The notes beneath the pieces were generated by a model. It searched no databases. It worked only from the letters and a program-made list of their open reading frames with translations, and was not told the origin of the DNA. Source: Rhizobium sp. C1 (GTDB lineage: Bacteria; Pseudomonadota; Alphaproteobacteria; Rhizobiales; Rhizobiaceae). Taken from it: a stretch of 64,000 bases of DNA. Below, one piece after another: positions 34,326-44,834 of the stretch (positions are counted from its first letter, which is position 1; each line of letters begins with the position of its first letter). Position numbers and translations under genes: made by a program. The stretch lies in assembly GCF_021026335.1 (NCBI RefSeq), contig NZ_JAJNCY010000009.1:1-64000 (forward strand). The letters run 5' to 3'.

Positions 34326-35659
34326 GGCCGCGTCTCTCCATCTGCGTCCCGTCGCGCAATCGCCAGACCTGGTTTGCCCAGACGATCAATGCGCTGCTGG
34401 AGAACCCGCGCGGCGACCTGGAATTCGTGTTTGCCGACAATTCCGACGACGCCACGATCATGGCCGACGTCATAAAGGCGCATCGGGACGATCCACGCGT
34501 CGTTTTCCTGCCGCCCGGCCCGACCGTCTATTCCATGGTGGACAATTGGGAACGCACGGTCGCAGCCTCTTCCGGTGACTGGGTGACGGTCATCGGCGAC
34601 GACGATTATGTCGACCCCGATCTGGCCTCGGTGCTGACGAAGGTGGAACTGCTGCTGCCCGACGTGGAAGCCTTCGGCTGGGGCTATGCGAGCTTCAACT
34701 GGCCGGACTGCGTGGGTGCGCCGGATACCAATGTGGCGCTCGAGCTGACGCATCATTTCGTCGAGATGCCAAAGGAATGGCTGCTCCGCCGCGCCTTTCT
34801 GTGGGTCGATGCCACCACAGCGCCGACGCACGGGTTTTCCATCTATCATTCGGCCCTGTCGCGACGGCTCATCGAAAGGATCCGCGAGCGGTTCAAAGGG
34901 CGCTATTTCGAGCATCCAACCGTCGATTTCGACTCCAGCTTCAAGTCCGTGCTGCTAGGCAACCGCTTCGTCATGTGGCAGCGGCCGCTGTCGATCCACG
35001 GTGTGTGCCCGCTTTCGATCTCCTCCATTGCATTCGATGCCAAGAACATCCGCACCGCCAATGTCACCGTCATGGCGGAGATCGGACGCAATTACTTCAA
35101 CGACCCGACGATGGAAGGCCTGCCATTCAGGGTCGAGATGGGGGTGCCTGCATCGGTGCTCGCGACACAGCAATGGGTCAAACACAGCGCCGGCTTCGCA
35201 ATCGACGGATGGCAGGAGAATTTCGCGCGCTGTTGCGCCTATTATTGCTCGCGCTTTCCAAGCCGCGAGGATTTCGCATACATGACCGACATCTACCGAA
35301 CCGCCTTTGCACAGTGGGAGAACGGGCGTTATGCGCATGCGTTCAATCCGGTCCATCTGGACCTGCCGGTCAATTACGGCGCCTTTTCCGGCATCAAGGA
35401 TGGCAAGATCTATCTGAACAACCGCAATACCGGCGCGCAGACGCCGCGCGACATGTATGACGTGATGTCAGCGATGCTCCCGCCGCTTGAGGATGTGGTG
35501 ATCGATCAGACCCTGCTGCGGCGCCCTGCGGACGCTGCCCCTGCAACGCCACTTGCGCTCCATGCTCAATCGTCGGAGGAGCCGAGCATTGCCTCATCCA
35601 GCGCCTTCAGAAACGCATCGGCAATACCCGCCGAAACGCCGAGATCGGCGCGGCCGTAA
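34322..35659 (+). CDS. Family 2-like glycosyltransferase, second of a tandem pair
   Basis: A 445-residue paralogue of the preceding protein: RLSICVPSRNRQTWFAQTIN, VTVIGDDDYVDPD and YFEHPTVDFDS correspond to its LSICVPSRNRQ, VTVIGDDDYADPE and YFEHPTVDYDS. It starts within the upstream stop as ATGA, so translation is coupled. The last 31 codons lie on the opposite strand of the DUF1499 gene end (35566-35659), an unusually long tail-to-tail overlap. Confidence 0.85.
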   Translation: MRPRLSICVPSRNRQTWFAQTINALLENPRGDLEFVFADNSDDATIMADVIKAHRDDPRVVFLPPGPTVYSMVDNWERTVAASSGDWVTVIGDDDYVDPDLASVLTKVELLLPDVEAFGWGYASFNWPDCVGAPDTNVALELTHHFVEMPKEWLLRRAFLWVDATTAPTHGFSIYHSALSRRLIERIRERFKGRYFEHPTVDFDSSFKSVLLGNRFVMWQRPLSIHGVCPLSISSIAFDAKNIRTANVTVMAEIGRNYFNDPTMEGLPFRVEMGVPASVLATQQWVKHSAGFAIDGWQENFARCCAYYCSRFPSREDFAYMTDIYRTAFAQWENGRYAHAFNPVHLDLPVNYGAFSGIKDGKIYLNNRNTGAQTPRDMYDVMSAMLPPLEDVVIDQTLLRRPADAAPATPLALHAQSSEEPSIASSSAFRNASAIPAETPRSARP

Positions 35660-36456
35660 CGGGCGGCGACGCGAATGTCGGCCAGCGTACTGTCGCCGGC
35701 CTCGCGAGCGCGAATGACGACATCATAGGGGAAGCCCGTGATGCGATCCGTTACCACGCCCTGAAAGACGGCGACCGGGATTTGCCGCTTCGGCTGCATG
35801 GCACCCGGCACGACAATGACGCTCGGCCGGCGGCGCGGGACGGGAATGCCGCCCAGAACTTCCGGCTGGGCCGGCTCATCTTCCCGCTCGCGCAGGTCGG
35901 AGGGAATGTTTTCCTCGATGAACTTGATGCGCCGGTCGCCCGCGGCCAGGCGGATCGCCTTCACGACCCGATCGATCGAGGCGTCATACCGGTGGGTGAT
36001 CAGCCCCGGATAGGCCGTATATTGCGTCTGGCGCATGGCCGCGTCGGCGGGTGGACGCGGGCCGAGCCAAAGCTGGTCATAGCGCGCCTCCTTGATCCAG
36101 GCGGGCGGATCGGTGAGATCGCTGCTCACCTCGTAGATCGGGGGGTGCGAATGGTAGAGCCAGCCGGCATAGGCGCCGGGCAGAAGCACGGGAACGGCAA
36201 GCAGCACCGCAGCGACCGAGGATTTTCCGCCTTGCGCACCGACCCGCCACAGATTGACCAGCCCGACCAGCGCCAGCAGAAGCGCCACGACCGCAAGGGC
36301 GCAGGCCGCCAGATACAGAACCAGAAAATGGACCTCCAGAACCGGCCCGAAACGCGTCGCAAGCCAGGAGGCCACCATGAGCATGAGCGCGAACAGCGCG
36401 ATCCGCCGCGACCAGAAAGCGGCATGGGAGACGGGCCTCAGATATTCGATCGCCAT
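35566..36456 (-). CDS. DUF1499 membrane protein
   Basis: A 296-residue protein starting MAIEYLRPVSHAAFWSRRIA. Three hydrophobic segments in the first 115 residues (around 17-35, 40-65 and 80-100) precede a soluble DUF1499 domain with PPAWIKEARYDQ and TGFPYDVVIRAREAGDS. The domain is widespread in Alphaproteobacteria and has no known function. It starts two bases after the ppdK stop, so it may be co-transcribed with ppdK. Its 3' end overlaps the glycosyltransferase gene from the other side by 94 bases. Confidence 0.88.
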   Translation of the reverse strand: MAIEYLRPVSHAAFWSRRIALFALMLMVASWLATRFGPVLEVHFLVLYLAACALAVVALLLALVGLVNLWRVGAQGGKSSVAAVLLAVPVLLPGAYAGWLYHSHPPIYEVSSDLTDPPAWIKEARYDQLWLGPRPPADAAMRQTQYTAYPGLITHRYDASIDRVVKAIRLAAGDRRIKFIEENIPSDLREREDEPAQPEVLGGIPVPRRRPSVIVVPGAMQPKRQIPVAVFQGVVTDRITGFPYDVVIRAREAGDSTLADIRVAARYGRADLGVSAGIADAFLKALDEAMLGSSDD

Positions 36457-36458
36457 GC

Positions 36459-39128
<2,670 letters not shown>

Positions 39129-39346
39129 TCTCGCCTACCTGCTCCCCTCCCTCCCCGAGCGGCGCTCCCACGCCGGACTCACCTCGAGTGGACAGACACT
39201 AAAGTATGGCTATGAAAAAGGAAACGGGAAGTTGGCCATAATTTGTTGCAGCGCACAAATCGGGGGAAATTCGTGCGCTGCCGGCGCCTCGTCGCGGACA
39301 TCGAAATCGATTTTCGCAAGACACGAAGCGAAGCTTTGTCAGTGAG

Positions 39347-39378
39347 AGCGCCATGCCTCCGTGTGGACGCATGGCGCT
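39347..39378 (-). terminator. Stem-loop downstream of the iron ABC operon
   Basis: AGCGCCATGC (39347-39356) and GCATGGCGCT (39369-39378) form a perfect 10-bp stem with a 12-base loop. It lies 7 bases past the stop of the ABC ATPase gene on the minus strand. There is no T-tract, so termination or message protection are both possible. Confidence 0.5.
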
Positions 39379-39384
39379 CCAAGG

Positions 39385-40137
39385 TCACGCCGCTGCATCT
39401 ACAATGACATGCGGCAGGCCTTGGGAGCAGGTTTCGATGCGGGCATCGATACGATAGGTTTCGCGCAGCATGCGTGCCGTCACGATGTCGCTCGTGCGGC
39501 CGCAGGCGACGAGACGGCCATTGGCGATGACGAGCGTCTGGTCGCAATAGCGCAGTGCGTGATTGAGGTCGTGGATGGCGATCAGCACCGCCATGCCGCG
39601 ATTGGCCGCGAGCCGGCGCATGAAATCCAGAACCTCGATCTGGCGGTGCAGGTCGAGCGCCGAGGTCGGCTCATCCATCAGCAGCACTTCCGGATTGCGG
39701 GCGAGCGCCTGGGCGATCGCCACCAATTGCCGCTGGCCGCCCGACAGTTCACCGAGATTGCGGAATGCGAGATTGGCGATGTTGAGGCTTTCCAGCAGCC
39801 GGTCGATTTCGGCCAGGTCATTTTCCCCTACACGCCACCCCGCACCCTGGCGCGAGGCGAGAACGATGGATTCGTAGACGGTCAGAACCGCGTTGGCCCC
39901 CGTATCCTGGGGCATGTAGCAAATGCCGTCTCGGCCGCGCCTTGAGCCGTCGAGCGTGACCGCACCATCGCCCTTGATGAGGCCTGCAATGCGTTTAAAA
40001 AGTGTGGACTTTCCAGCGGCATTGGGGCCGACAACGGCGGTCAGGCAACCGCCTTCCAGCTTGCCGGTCGTGATTCCATCGAGAATACGGGTTCGGCCAT
40101 AGGATGCGCCGAGATTGTCGAGCGCCAAGCTTACCAT
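39385..40137 (-). CDS. Iron/siderophore ABC transporter ATP-binding protein (FecE/FepC type)
   Basis: A 250-residue ATPase. Walker A is GPNAAGKST, the Q-loop is MPQDTG, the signature is LSGGQRQLV, Walker B is VLLMDEPTSALD and the switch histidine is in AIHDLNHAL. DLNHALRYCD followed by ANGRLVACG is typical of the ferric-siderophore/cobalamin group. The start overlaps the permease gene by 7 bases. With the permease and binding protein it forms a complete importer with two permease copies assumed per complex. Confidence 0.93.
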   Translation of the reverse strand: MVSLALDNLGASYGRTRILDGITTGKLEGGCLTAVVGPNAAGKSTLFKRIAGLIKGDGAVTLDGSRRGRDGICYMPQDTGANAVLTVYESIVLASRQGAGWRVGENDLAEIDRLLESLNIANLAFRNLGELSGGQRQLVAIAQALARNPEVLLMDEPTSALDLHRQIEVLDFMRRLAANRGMAVLIAIHDLNHALRYCDQTLVIANGRLVACGRTSDIVTARMLRETYRIDARIETCSQGLPHVIVDAAA

Positions 40138-41225
40138 GCGCGCCGCCTCTGGGTGAAAATGAGCGAGAAGAAGAAGGGAACGCCAACCAGCGCCGTGATC
40201 ACGCCAATGGGCAGCACCGCGCCGGGGATCAGGATCTTGCTGACGACGGACGTTGCTGAAAGGAGCAGCGCGCCGCAGAGGATCGACCCCGGCAGGAAGA
40301 AACGCTGATCCTCGCCCACCAGCATGCGGGCAATATGCGGACCGACAAGACCGACAAAGCCAACGGTGCCGACGAAGGATACGGGGATGGAGGCCAGCAG
40401 GCTGATGATGATCAGGGCTTCCAGTCTCAACCGGCGGACATTGACGCCGAAGCTCGCGGCCTTGTCGTCGCCGAGGCGGAGCGCCGTGAGCTGCCAGGCC
40501 TGACGGGCAAAAAGCGGAACGCAGACGACGAGGATGGCAGCCGTGACTGCAACCTTGATCCAGGTCGCCTTGGTGAGCGAGCCCATGGTCCAGAAGACGA
40601 CGGCGGCGAGCGCCTGTTCGGACGCCAGATATTCCATCAGCGAGAGCGCTGCATTGAAGGTGAAGACGAGCGCGATGCCGAGCAGCACGATCGTCTCCAC
40701 CGTGACGCCTCGCAGGGTCGAGACGCCATAAATGAATAACGAAGCAACCATCGCCATGACGAAGGCATTGATCGGCACCATCAGCTCGACTGCGCCGGGA
40801 AACAGCGCCACACCGCCAACGAGACCGAGGGCCGCCCCGAAGCCGGCAGCGGCCGAGATGCCCAGCGTGAAGGGGCTTGCGAGCGGATTGGCGAGGATGG
40901 TCTGCATCTGCGCGCCGGCGAGCGACAGCGAGGCCCCGACCGTGATCGCCATCAGCGCGATCGGCATGCGAATATCCCAGATGACGACACGCAGCTGCTC
41001 GGCGGCGGCTGCGGGATGGGCAATTGCCGACGCGACATCGGCAAGCGTGTAGCGGGCCGGGCCCAGCGACATATCAAGCGTAAAAGTGAAACAGAGCGCC
41101 AGAGCGATCCCAACGAGAATCAGGATCCGACGCATAACGAGTGCGCGGTACTGACCGCGCCCCGTCTCAAGATGTGAAGTCGATGTTTCGGTGGCGATCG
41201 TCGCCATGTCTCTTGTCCTCGTCAT
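40131..41225 (-). CDS. FecCD-family iron ABC transporter permease
   Basis: A 364-residue polytopic permease with about nine or ten membrane segments. GASLSLAGAQMQTILANPLA near residue 110 is the FecCD family signature, and FVGLVGPHIARMLVGEDQR near 310 is the second. The ATG overlaps the stop of the binding-protein gene as ATGA. Transport of ferric siderophore, haem or cobalamin is the family range; the RirA-like sites upstream favour iron. Confidence 0.94.
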   Translation of the reverse strand: MTRTRDMATIATETSTSHLETGRGQYRALVMRRILILVGIALALCFTFTLDMSLGPARYTLADVASAIAHPAAAAEQLRVVIWDIRMPIALMAITVGASLSLAGAQMQTILANPLASPFTLGISAAAGFGAALGLVGGVALFPGAVELMVPINAFVMAMVASLFIYGVSTLRGVTVETIVLLGIALVFTFNAALSLMEYLASEQALAAVVFWTMGSLTKATWIKVAVTAAILVVCVPLFARQAWQLTALRLGDDKAASFGVNVRRLRLEALIIISLLASIPVSFVGTVGFVGLVGPHIARMLVGEDQRFFLPGSILCGALLLSATSVVSKILIPGAVLPIGVITALVGVPFFFSLIFTQRRRAW

Positions 41226-42364
41226 TCCGTGGCATCGTCAAGCGACACGAAGTAGCCACTACGATACTCGACCGGCAGGAAGCGCTTATGCAGTTCGGCA
41301 AAGGTTGCCTCCGGGTTCAGGTCCTTGAAGAGATCGGGATGCAGCCACTTGGCGATCTGCTGGATGGCGACGAACTGATAGGGGTTGTTGTAGAACTGGT
41401 GCCAGATGGCGTGGACATTGCCGTCCTTGACCGCCTTGATGCCGGTGAAAGCCGGGCGCTGCATGAGGGCCGCGAGCTTCTGGCGCGCCTTCTGCTTGTC
41501 AGCGCCGGCGCCCATGCCGACCCACTTGCCGCCCGGGACATAGGCTTCCCAGTTGGCGCCGGTGACGATCACCTGATCGGGATTGGACGCAATGATCTGC
41601 TCGGGGTTTACCGTGCCGAACGTGCCGGGAATGATGTCCTTGGCCAAATTGATACCGCCAGCGAGCTCGACCATTTTGCCGAAATTCTCGTTGCCGAAGG
41701 ACATGCAGCAATCATCCGAATAGCCGCCGGCACGCTCCATGAAGACGAGCGGCTTCTTGACGTCCGGATGTTTGGCGAGAACGTCCGTCACCTTGGCGAT
41801 TTCGGCTGCGCGGAACTTGATGAAATCCTCGGCGCGGGCCTCCTTGCCGAAAAGCTTGCCGATCAGACGCATGGACGGCTCGGTGTTCTCCATCGGCTTT
41901 TCGCGGAAGTCGACATAGACGAGCGGAATGCCGACCTTGGCGAGCTTTTCGATATAGCCGCTTTCTTCCGTCGCCGATTTGGCGTCGATGTTCATGATGA
42001 TGACGTCCGGATGCAGCGCGACCGCCTGCTCGACGTCGAACGTGCCGTCCTTCATGCCGCCAAAGGTCGGGATTTTAGCCATCTCGGGGAACTTCTCGAG
42101 ATACTCGTTGTAAACGTCGAGATCGGCCCGCTTGAAGTCGTCGCGCCAGCCGACGATGCGCTTGAAGGGAGCGTCGGCGTCGAGTGCCGCGGTGAAATAG
42201 ATCTGCCGGCCCTCGCCCAGAATGACATGCTCCACAGGGAGCGACACCGTGACCTTGCGGCCGGTGATGTCGGTCACTTCCGTCTTCTCGCCGGCAAAGG
42301 CGGGATAAGAAAACAGGACGAGCAAAGCAGAGGCGGCAAGACCCACCTTGTTGAAATATTTCAT
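41222..42364 (-). CDS. Periplasmic iron-compound-binding protein
   Basis: A 380-residue binding protein of the TroA/FepB fold. The signal peptide is MKYFNKVGLAASALLVLFSY, with cleavage likely after AFA near residue 24. The mature domain has TDITGRKVTVSLPVEHVILG at the N-terminus, HPDVIIMNIDAKSATE, and SNPDQVIVTGANWEAY in the second lobe. It delivers the ligand to the FecCD permease. Ligand identity is not visible. First gene of the minus-strand iron operon. Confidence 0.93.
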   Translation of the reverse strand: MKYFNKVGLAASALLVLFSYPAFAGEKTEVTDITGRKVTVSLPVEHVILGEGRQIYFTAALDADAPFKRIVGWRDDFKRADLDVYNEYLEKFPEMAKIPTFGGMKDGTFDVEQAVALHPDVIIMNIDAKSATEESGYIEKLAKVGIPLVYVDFREKPMENTEPSMRLIGKLFGKEARAEDFIKFRAAEIAKVTDVLAKHPDVKKPLVFMERAGGYSDDCCMSFGNENFGKMVELAGGINLAKDIIPGTFGTVNPEQIIASNPDQVIVTGANWEAYVPGGKWVGMGAGADKQKARQKLAALMQRPAFTGIKAVKDGNVHAIWHQFYNNPYQFVAIQQIAKWLHPDLFKDLNPEATFAELHKRFLPVEYRSGYFVSLDDATE

Positions 42365-42407
42365 CTTTACAACCCTAAAACTGTCACTTGAAGCCGCCAG
42401 TTTATCT

Positions 42408-42422
42408 TGATAAATGCGATCA
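42408..42422. promoter_or_regulatory. RirA-type iron-responsive (IRO) box 1
   Basis: TGATAAATGCGATCA matches TGA-N9-TCA, the iron-rhodo-box recognised by RirA in Rhizobiaceae. It lies 44 bases upstream of the binding-protein start, in the divergent promoter region of an iron importer. Repression under iron-replete conditions is inferred from the match. Confidence 0.6.
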
Positions 42423-42440
42423 TGTTTTGACTAGATATGT

Positions 42441-42455
42441 TGATAATATCCGTCA
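42441..42455. promoter_or_regulatory. RirA-type iron-responsive (IRO) box 2
   Basis: TGATAATATCCGTCA is a second TGA-N9-TCA site, 18 bases from the first, on the side of the methyltransferase gene. The pair suggests that both divergent units are iron-regulated. It also argues for the methyltransferase start at 42497 rather than 42437. Confidence 0.6.
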
Positions 42456-42496
42456 AGAATTATCTTTTGGAACGATTCCAGACTGCAGGTGACGAG

Positions 42497-43318
42497 ATGG
42501 AAAAGACGATGGGCGGGCAAATGGAGGGGGCAAATTTTTCCCTTCGCGACGAGATCAAGGCCTATTGGTCCGCCCGCGCCGCGACCTTCGACGAGCAACC
42601 CGGCCACGGGATTTTTTCCTTGGAGGAGCAGCATGCCTGGGAACGGCTTTTCACCCGCCATCTGGGCAACGGTGAAGGCCGGAAAGCGCTGGATCTGGCG
42701 AGCGGCACCGGCGTCGTATCGCATCTTCTCGACGGCATCGGCTTTGACGTGACCGGTATGGACTGGGCGGAGCCGATGCTTTCGCTTGCCCGCGCGAAGG
42801 CCAAACGCAACGGCCGCCCCATCCGCTTCGTCATGGGCGACGCCGAAAACACGATGGAGCCGGACGAGAGCTATGATGTGATCACCAACCGGCATCTCGT
42901 CTGGACACTGGTCGATCCCCAGGCGGCCTTCATCGAGTGGCATCGTGTGCTGAAGCCAGGCGGCAAGGTGCTTGTCGTGGATGGCGATTTCGTCAATCCG
43001 GGGCCGGCGGCTAAGCTTGCGAAGAAACTTGCGGCCTTCGCAGCACGTCTGGGCCTCGCCCGCGACAAGCATCATGGGGCGGCAACGCCCGACATGGTGG
43101 CGACGCATCAGAGCATTCTCTCCCGCGTCTATTTCTCGCAAGGCGCCCGCGCCGAGGCGGTGGCAGACCTGCTGAAACAGGCGGGCTTCGCGACCGTGGT
43201 CATCGATACCGACATGCGCGCCATCCACAAGGCACAACGGAAGAATTTCAGCTTCTTCAAGGGGCTGGAGCGCGCCACCCAGCACCGCTATGCCGTGGTG
43301 GCGACGAAGGCGAAGTGA
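42497..43318 (+). CDS. Class I SAM-dependent methyltransferase, divergent from the iron importer
   Basis: A protein of about 273 residues with a Rossmann methyltransferase fold. Motif I is ALDLASGTGVVSHLL (about residue 64), the acidic end of strand 2 is in VTGMDWAEPML, and the post-I motif IRFVMGDAENTM is present, followed by LKPGGKVLVVDGDF. Substrate unknown. It shares a divergent promoter region with the iron binding protein and may modify a siderophore or act in metallophore metabolism; this is inferred from position only. A longer start at 42437 would run through the second IRO box. Confidence 0.85.
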   Translation: MEKTMGGQMEGANFSLRDEIKAYWSARAATFDEQPGHGIFSLEEQHAWERLFTRHLGNGEGRKALDLASGTGVVSHLLDGIGFDVTGMDWAEPMLSLARAKAKRNGRPIRFVMGDAENTMEPDESYDVITNRHLVWTLVDPQAAFIEWHRVLKPGGKVLVVDGDFVNPGPAAKLAKKLAAFAARLGLARDKHHGAATPDMVATHQSILSRVYFSQGARAEAVADLLKQAGFATVVIDTDMRAIHKAQRKNFSFFKGLERATQHRYAVVATKAK

Positions 43319-43355
43319 TAGGCTCCTTCTTGATTTTAAGAAGGATTCGCACTGC

Positions 43356-43976
43356 ATGTCACGGACCGTTCTGGCCCTCACATTCGCTCTCGTTGCCGCC
43401 TCGCCTCTCGGCGCTCAGGAAGCTGGCGGCTGGAAGCCCACGGAAAAGATCGAGCGCTACGCCATTTCCGGTCAGAGCGAACTCGATCTCTACAAGTCCA
43501 TCGGCGACAAGGGCCCGATGGTGCACGGTGGCAAGGTGCGCGCCATTGCCTACACGGATTTCAAGCTGACCTGGACGCGGCGTTACGAGAACGACGCCAG
43601 CGGCGGCTGCCGGATCGCCGAGAACACGCCGAACGTCACCATCATCTACCGCGTCCCGAAACCCGCTGGAAGGCTTACGCCTTCCGTGAAGGCACGCTGG
43701 GACACGTTCGAGGCGGGCATCGAAACGCATGAGCGCCAGCACGGCCGCTTCATCATGGAAATGGTCCGCCGGATGGTGGCGGAGACATCGGGCTTGAGTG
43801 CGGCAAACGATCCGTCCTGCAAGAAGGTGCGTGCGGAGCTGACGCGGCGGCTCGGTGCGGCCTTCAAGGAAAAGAGCGGCAAGGATGCGGCGTTTGACAA
43901 GGCCGAGATGGGTGATGGCGGGACTGTGCGGCGGCTCGTGATGACGTTTGTTTATGGGGATCAAATCCTGCGTTGA
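43356..43976 (+). CDS. Secreted DUF922 putative zinc protease
   Basis: A 206-residue protein with a signal peptide (MSRTVLALTFALVAASPLGA). The soluble part carries ETHERQHGRFI, which contains an HExxH zinc-protease motif (HERQH). TYRVPKPAG-like strands precede it. DUF922 proteins are annotated as predicted Zn-dependent proteases; activity has not been read from sequence beyond the motif. The ATG at 43356 has AAGGA upstream and gives a proper signal peptide, unlike the longer frame from 43290. It follows the methyltransferase gene by 37 bases. Confidence 0.85.
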   Translation: MSRTVLALTFALVAASPLGAQEAGGWKPTEKIERYAISGQSELDLYKSIGDKGPMVHGGKVRAIAYTDFKLTWTRRYENDASGGCRIAENTPNVTIIYRVPKPAGRLTPSVKARWDTFEAGIETHERQHGRFIMEMVRRMVAETSGLSAANDPSCKKVRAELTRRLGAAFKEKSGKDAAFDKAEMGDGGTVRRLVMTFVYGDQILR

Positions 43977-43984
43977 CGACAGGA

Positions 43985-44287
43985 TCAGGCTGCCTCGATC
44001 TCACGAATGGCTGCCAGTTCATCCGCCAGACGTTTTGAATCCACCTTCAGTTCATAGGTCGATTGAAGGTTCATCCAGAATTCCGGAGAGGTCCTGAAGA
44101 ACTTGGCGAGCCGCAGTGCTGTGTCGGTGGTAATTCCCGATCTCTCGGCCACGATGCGCTCGATCCGCGTGCGGGGAATGTGAAGCTGCTTGGCCAGGGC
44201 ATAAGGCGTCATTTCCAGCGGCTCCAGATAGAGCTCCCGCAGGATTTCACCCGGATGGATTGGGGGCAGATGGTCGGCCGGTTTCAT
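43985..44287 (-). CDS. higA: HigA-type antitoxin
   Basis: A 100-residue XRE-family antitoxin starting MKPADHLPPIHPGEILRELY. The HPGEIL start and the helix-turn-helix (TPYALAKQLHIPRTRIERIV) are HigA hallmarks; LAKFFRTSPEFWMNLQSTYE completes the domain. It neutralises the toxin encoded just upstream and represses the promoter. The order toxin then antitoxin is the reverse of most type II pairs and is typical of higBA. Confidence 0.93.
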   Translation of the reverse strand: MKPADHLPPIHPGEILRELYLEPLEMTPYALAKQLHIPRTRIERIVAERSGITTDTALRLAKFFRTSPEFWMNLQSTYELKVDSKRLADELAAIREIEAA

Positions 44288-44296
44288 CGCAACACC

Positions 44297-44578
44297 TCAA
44301 TGATAGTCAACGATTTCGACGTCACTTGGTCCTTGCTGCGTCCAGACAAAGCAGATGCGCCATTGCTTATTAATCCGGACTGAATATTGCCCTTCCCGAT
44401 CGCCCCAGAGCTTTTCAAGGCTATTGCCCGGTGGAGAGCGAAGATCTTCAATGGAGGTTACGGCGTCCAGAACAGCCAAGAGCTGTTGTGCGCGCCGAAC
44501 CAATTCCACAGGTAACCCCTTGCGGACCGTCCCGTCGGCCACGGCTGCGGTTTGCCTGTCCTTGAACGAAACGATCAT
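44297..44578 (-). CDS. higB: HigB-type mRNA interferase toxin
   Basis: A 93-residue RelE/HigB toxin starting MIVSFKDRQTAAVADGTVRK. The C-terminal strand pair YSVRINKQWRICFVW and EIVDYH are characteristic. Members cleave mRNA on the ribosome. It is followed by higA after 9 bases and preceded by an inverted repeat that should be the autoregulatory operator. Confidence 0.93.
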   Translation of the reverse strand: MIVSFKDRQTAAVADGTVRKGLPVELVRRAQQLLAVLDAVTSIEDLRSPPGNSLEKLWGDREGQYSVRINKQWRICFVWTQQGPSDVEIVDYH

Positions 44579-44596
44579 TCGACCAATCCAGATATC

Positions 44597-44619
44597 TTGG
44601 TATCATTGCGCGATACCAA
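44597..44619. promoter_or_regulatory. higBA operator
   Basis: TTGGTATC (44597-44604) and GATACCAA (44612-44619) form a perfect 8-bp inverted repeat with a 7-base spacer, 18 bases upstream of the higB start. The position fits autorepression by HigA or the HigBA complex. Confidence 0.7.
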
Positions 44620-44640
44620 TCTAAGGTCAAGCGCATGGGG

Positions 44641-44832
44641 CTACTTATCTGAGGGTTTCGGAATTTCCTCTGCCGGATTAGGAACCGGCGACTTCTGGCA
44701 TACCGCGCCGCGCCAAAAATCTGAGCCAAGAGCATCACCAGCCGGCGCGGCGGGATCGTGAAACAGCTCACCCGCATCCCTGCTTCGGCGAAGCTCTCTC
44801 AGCGTTGTCGTTCTCACCTCTGGTCGCTTCAT
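44641..44832 (-). CDS. Small conserved hypothetical protein downstream of smc
   Basis: A 63-residue protein starting MKRPEVRTTTLRELRRSRDA. It includes GELFHDPAAPAGDALGSDFW, the kind of G-E-L, P-x-AP-x-G, L-x-x-DFW pattern seen in short conserved proteins of Proteobacteria; I cannot give it a function. The ATG lies two bases after the smc TGA, so it is probably translated from the smc message. It faces the higBA operator. Confidence 0.55.
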   Translation of the reverse strand: MKRPEVRTTTLRELRRSRDAGELFHDPAAPAGDALGSDFWRGAVCQKSPVPNPAEEIPKPSDK

Positions 44833-44834
44833 CC

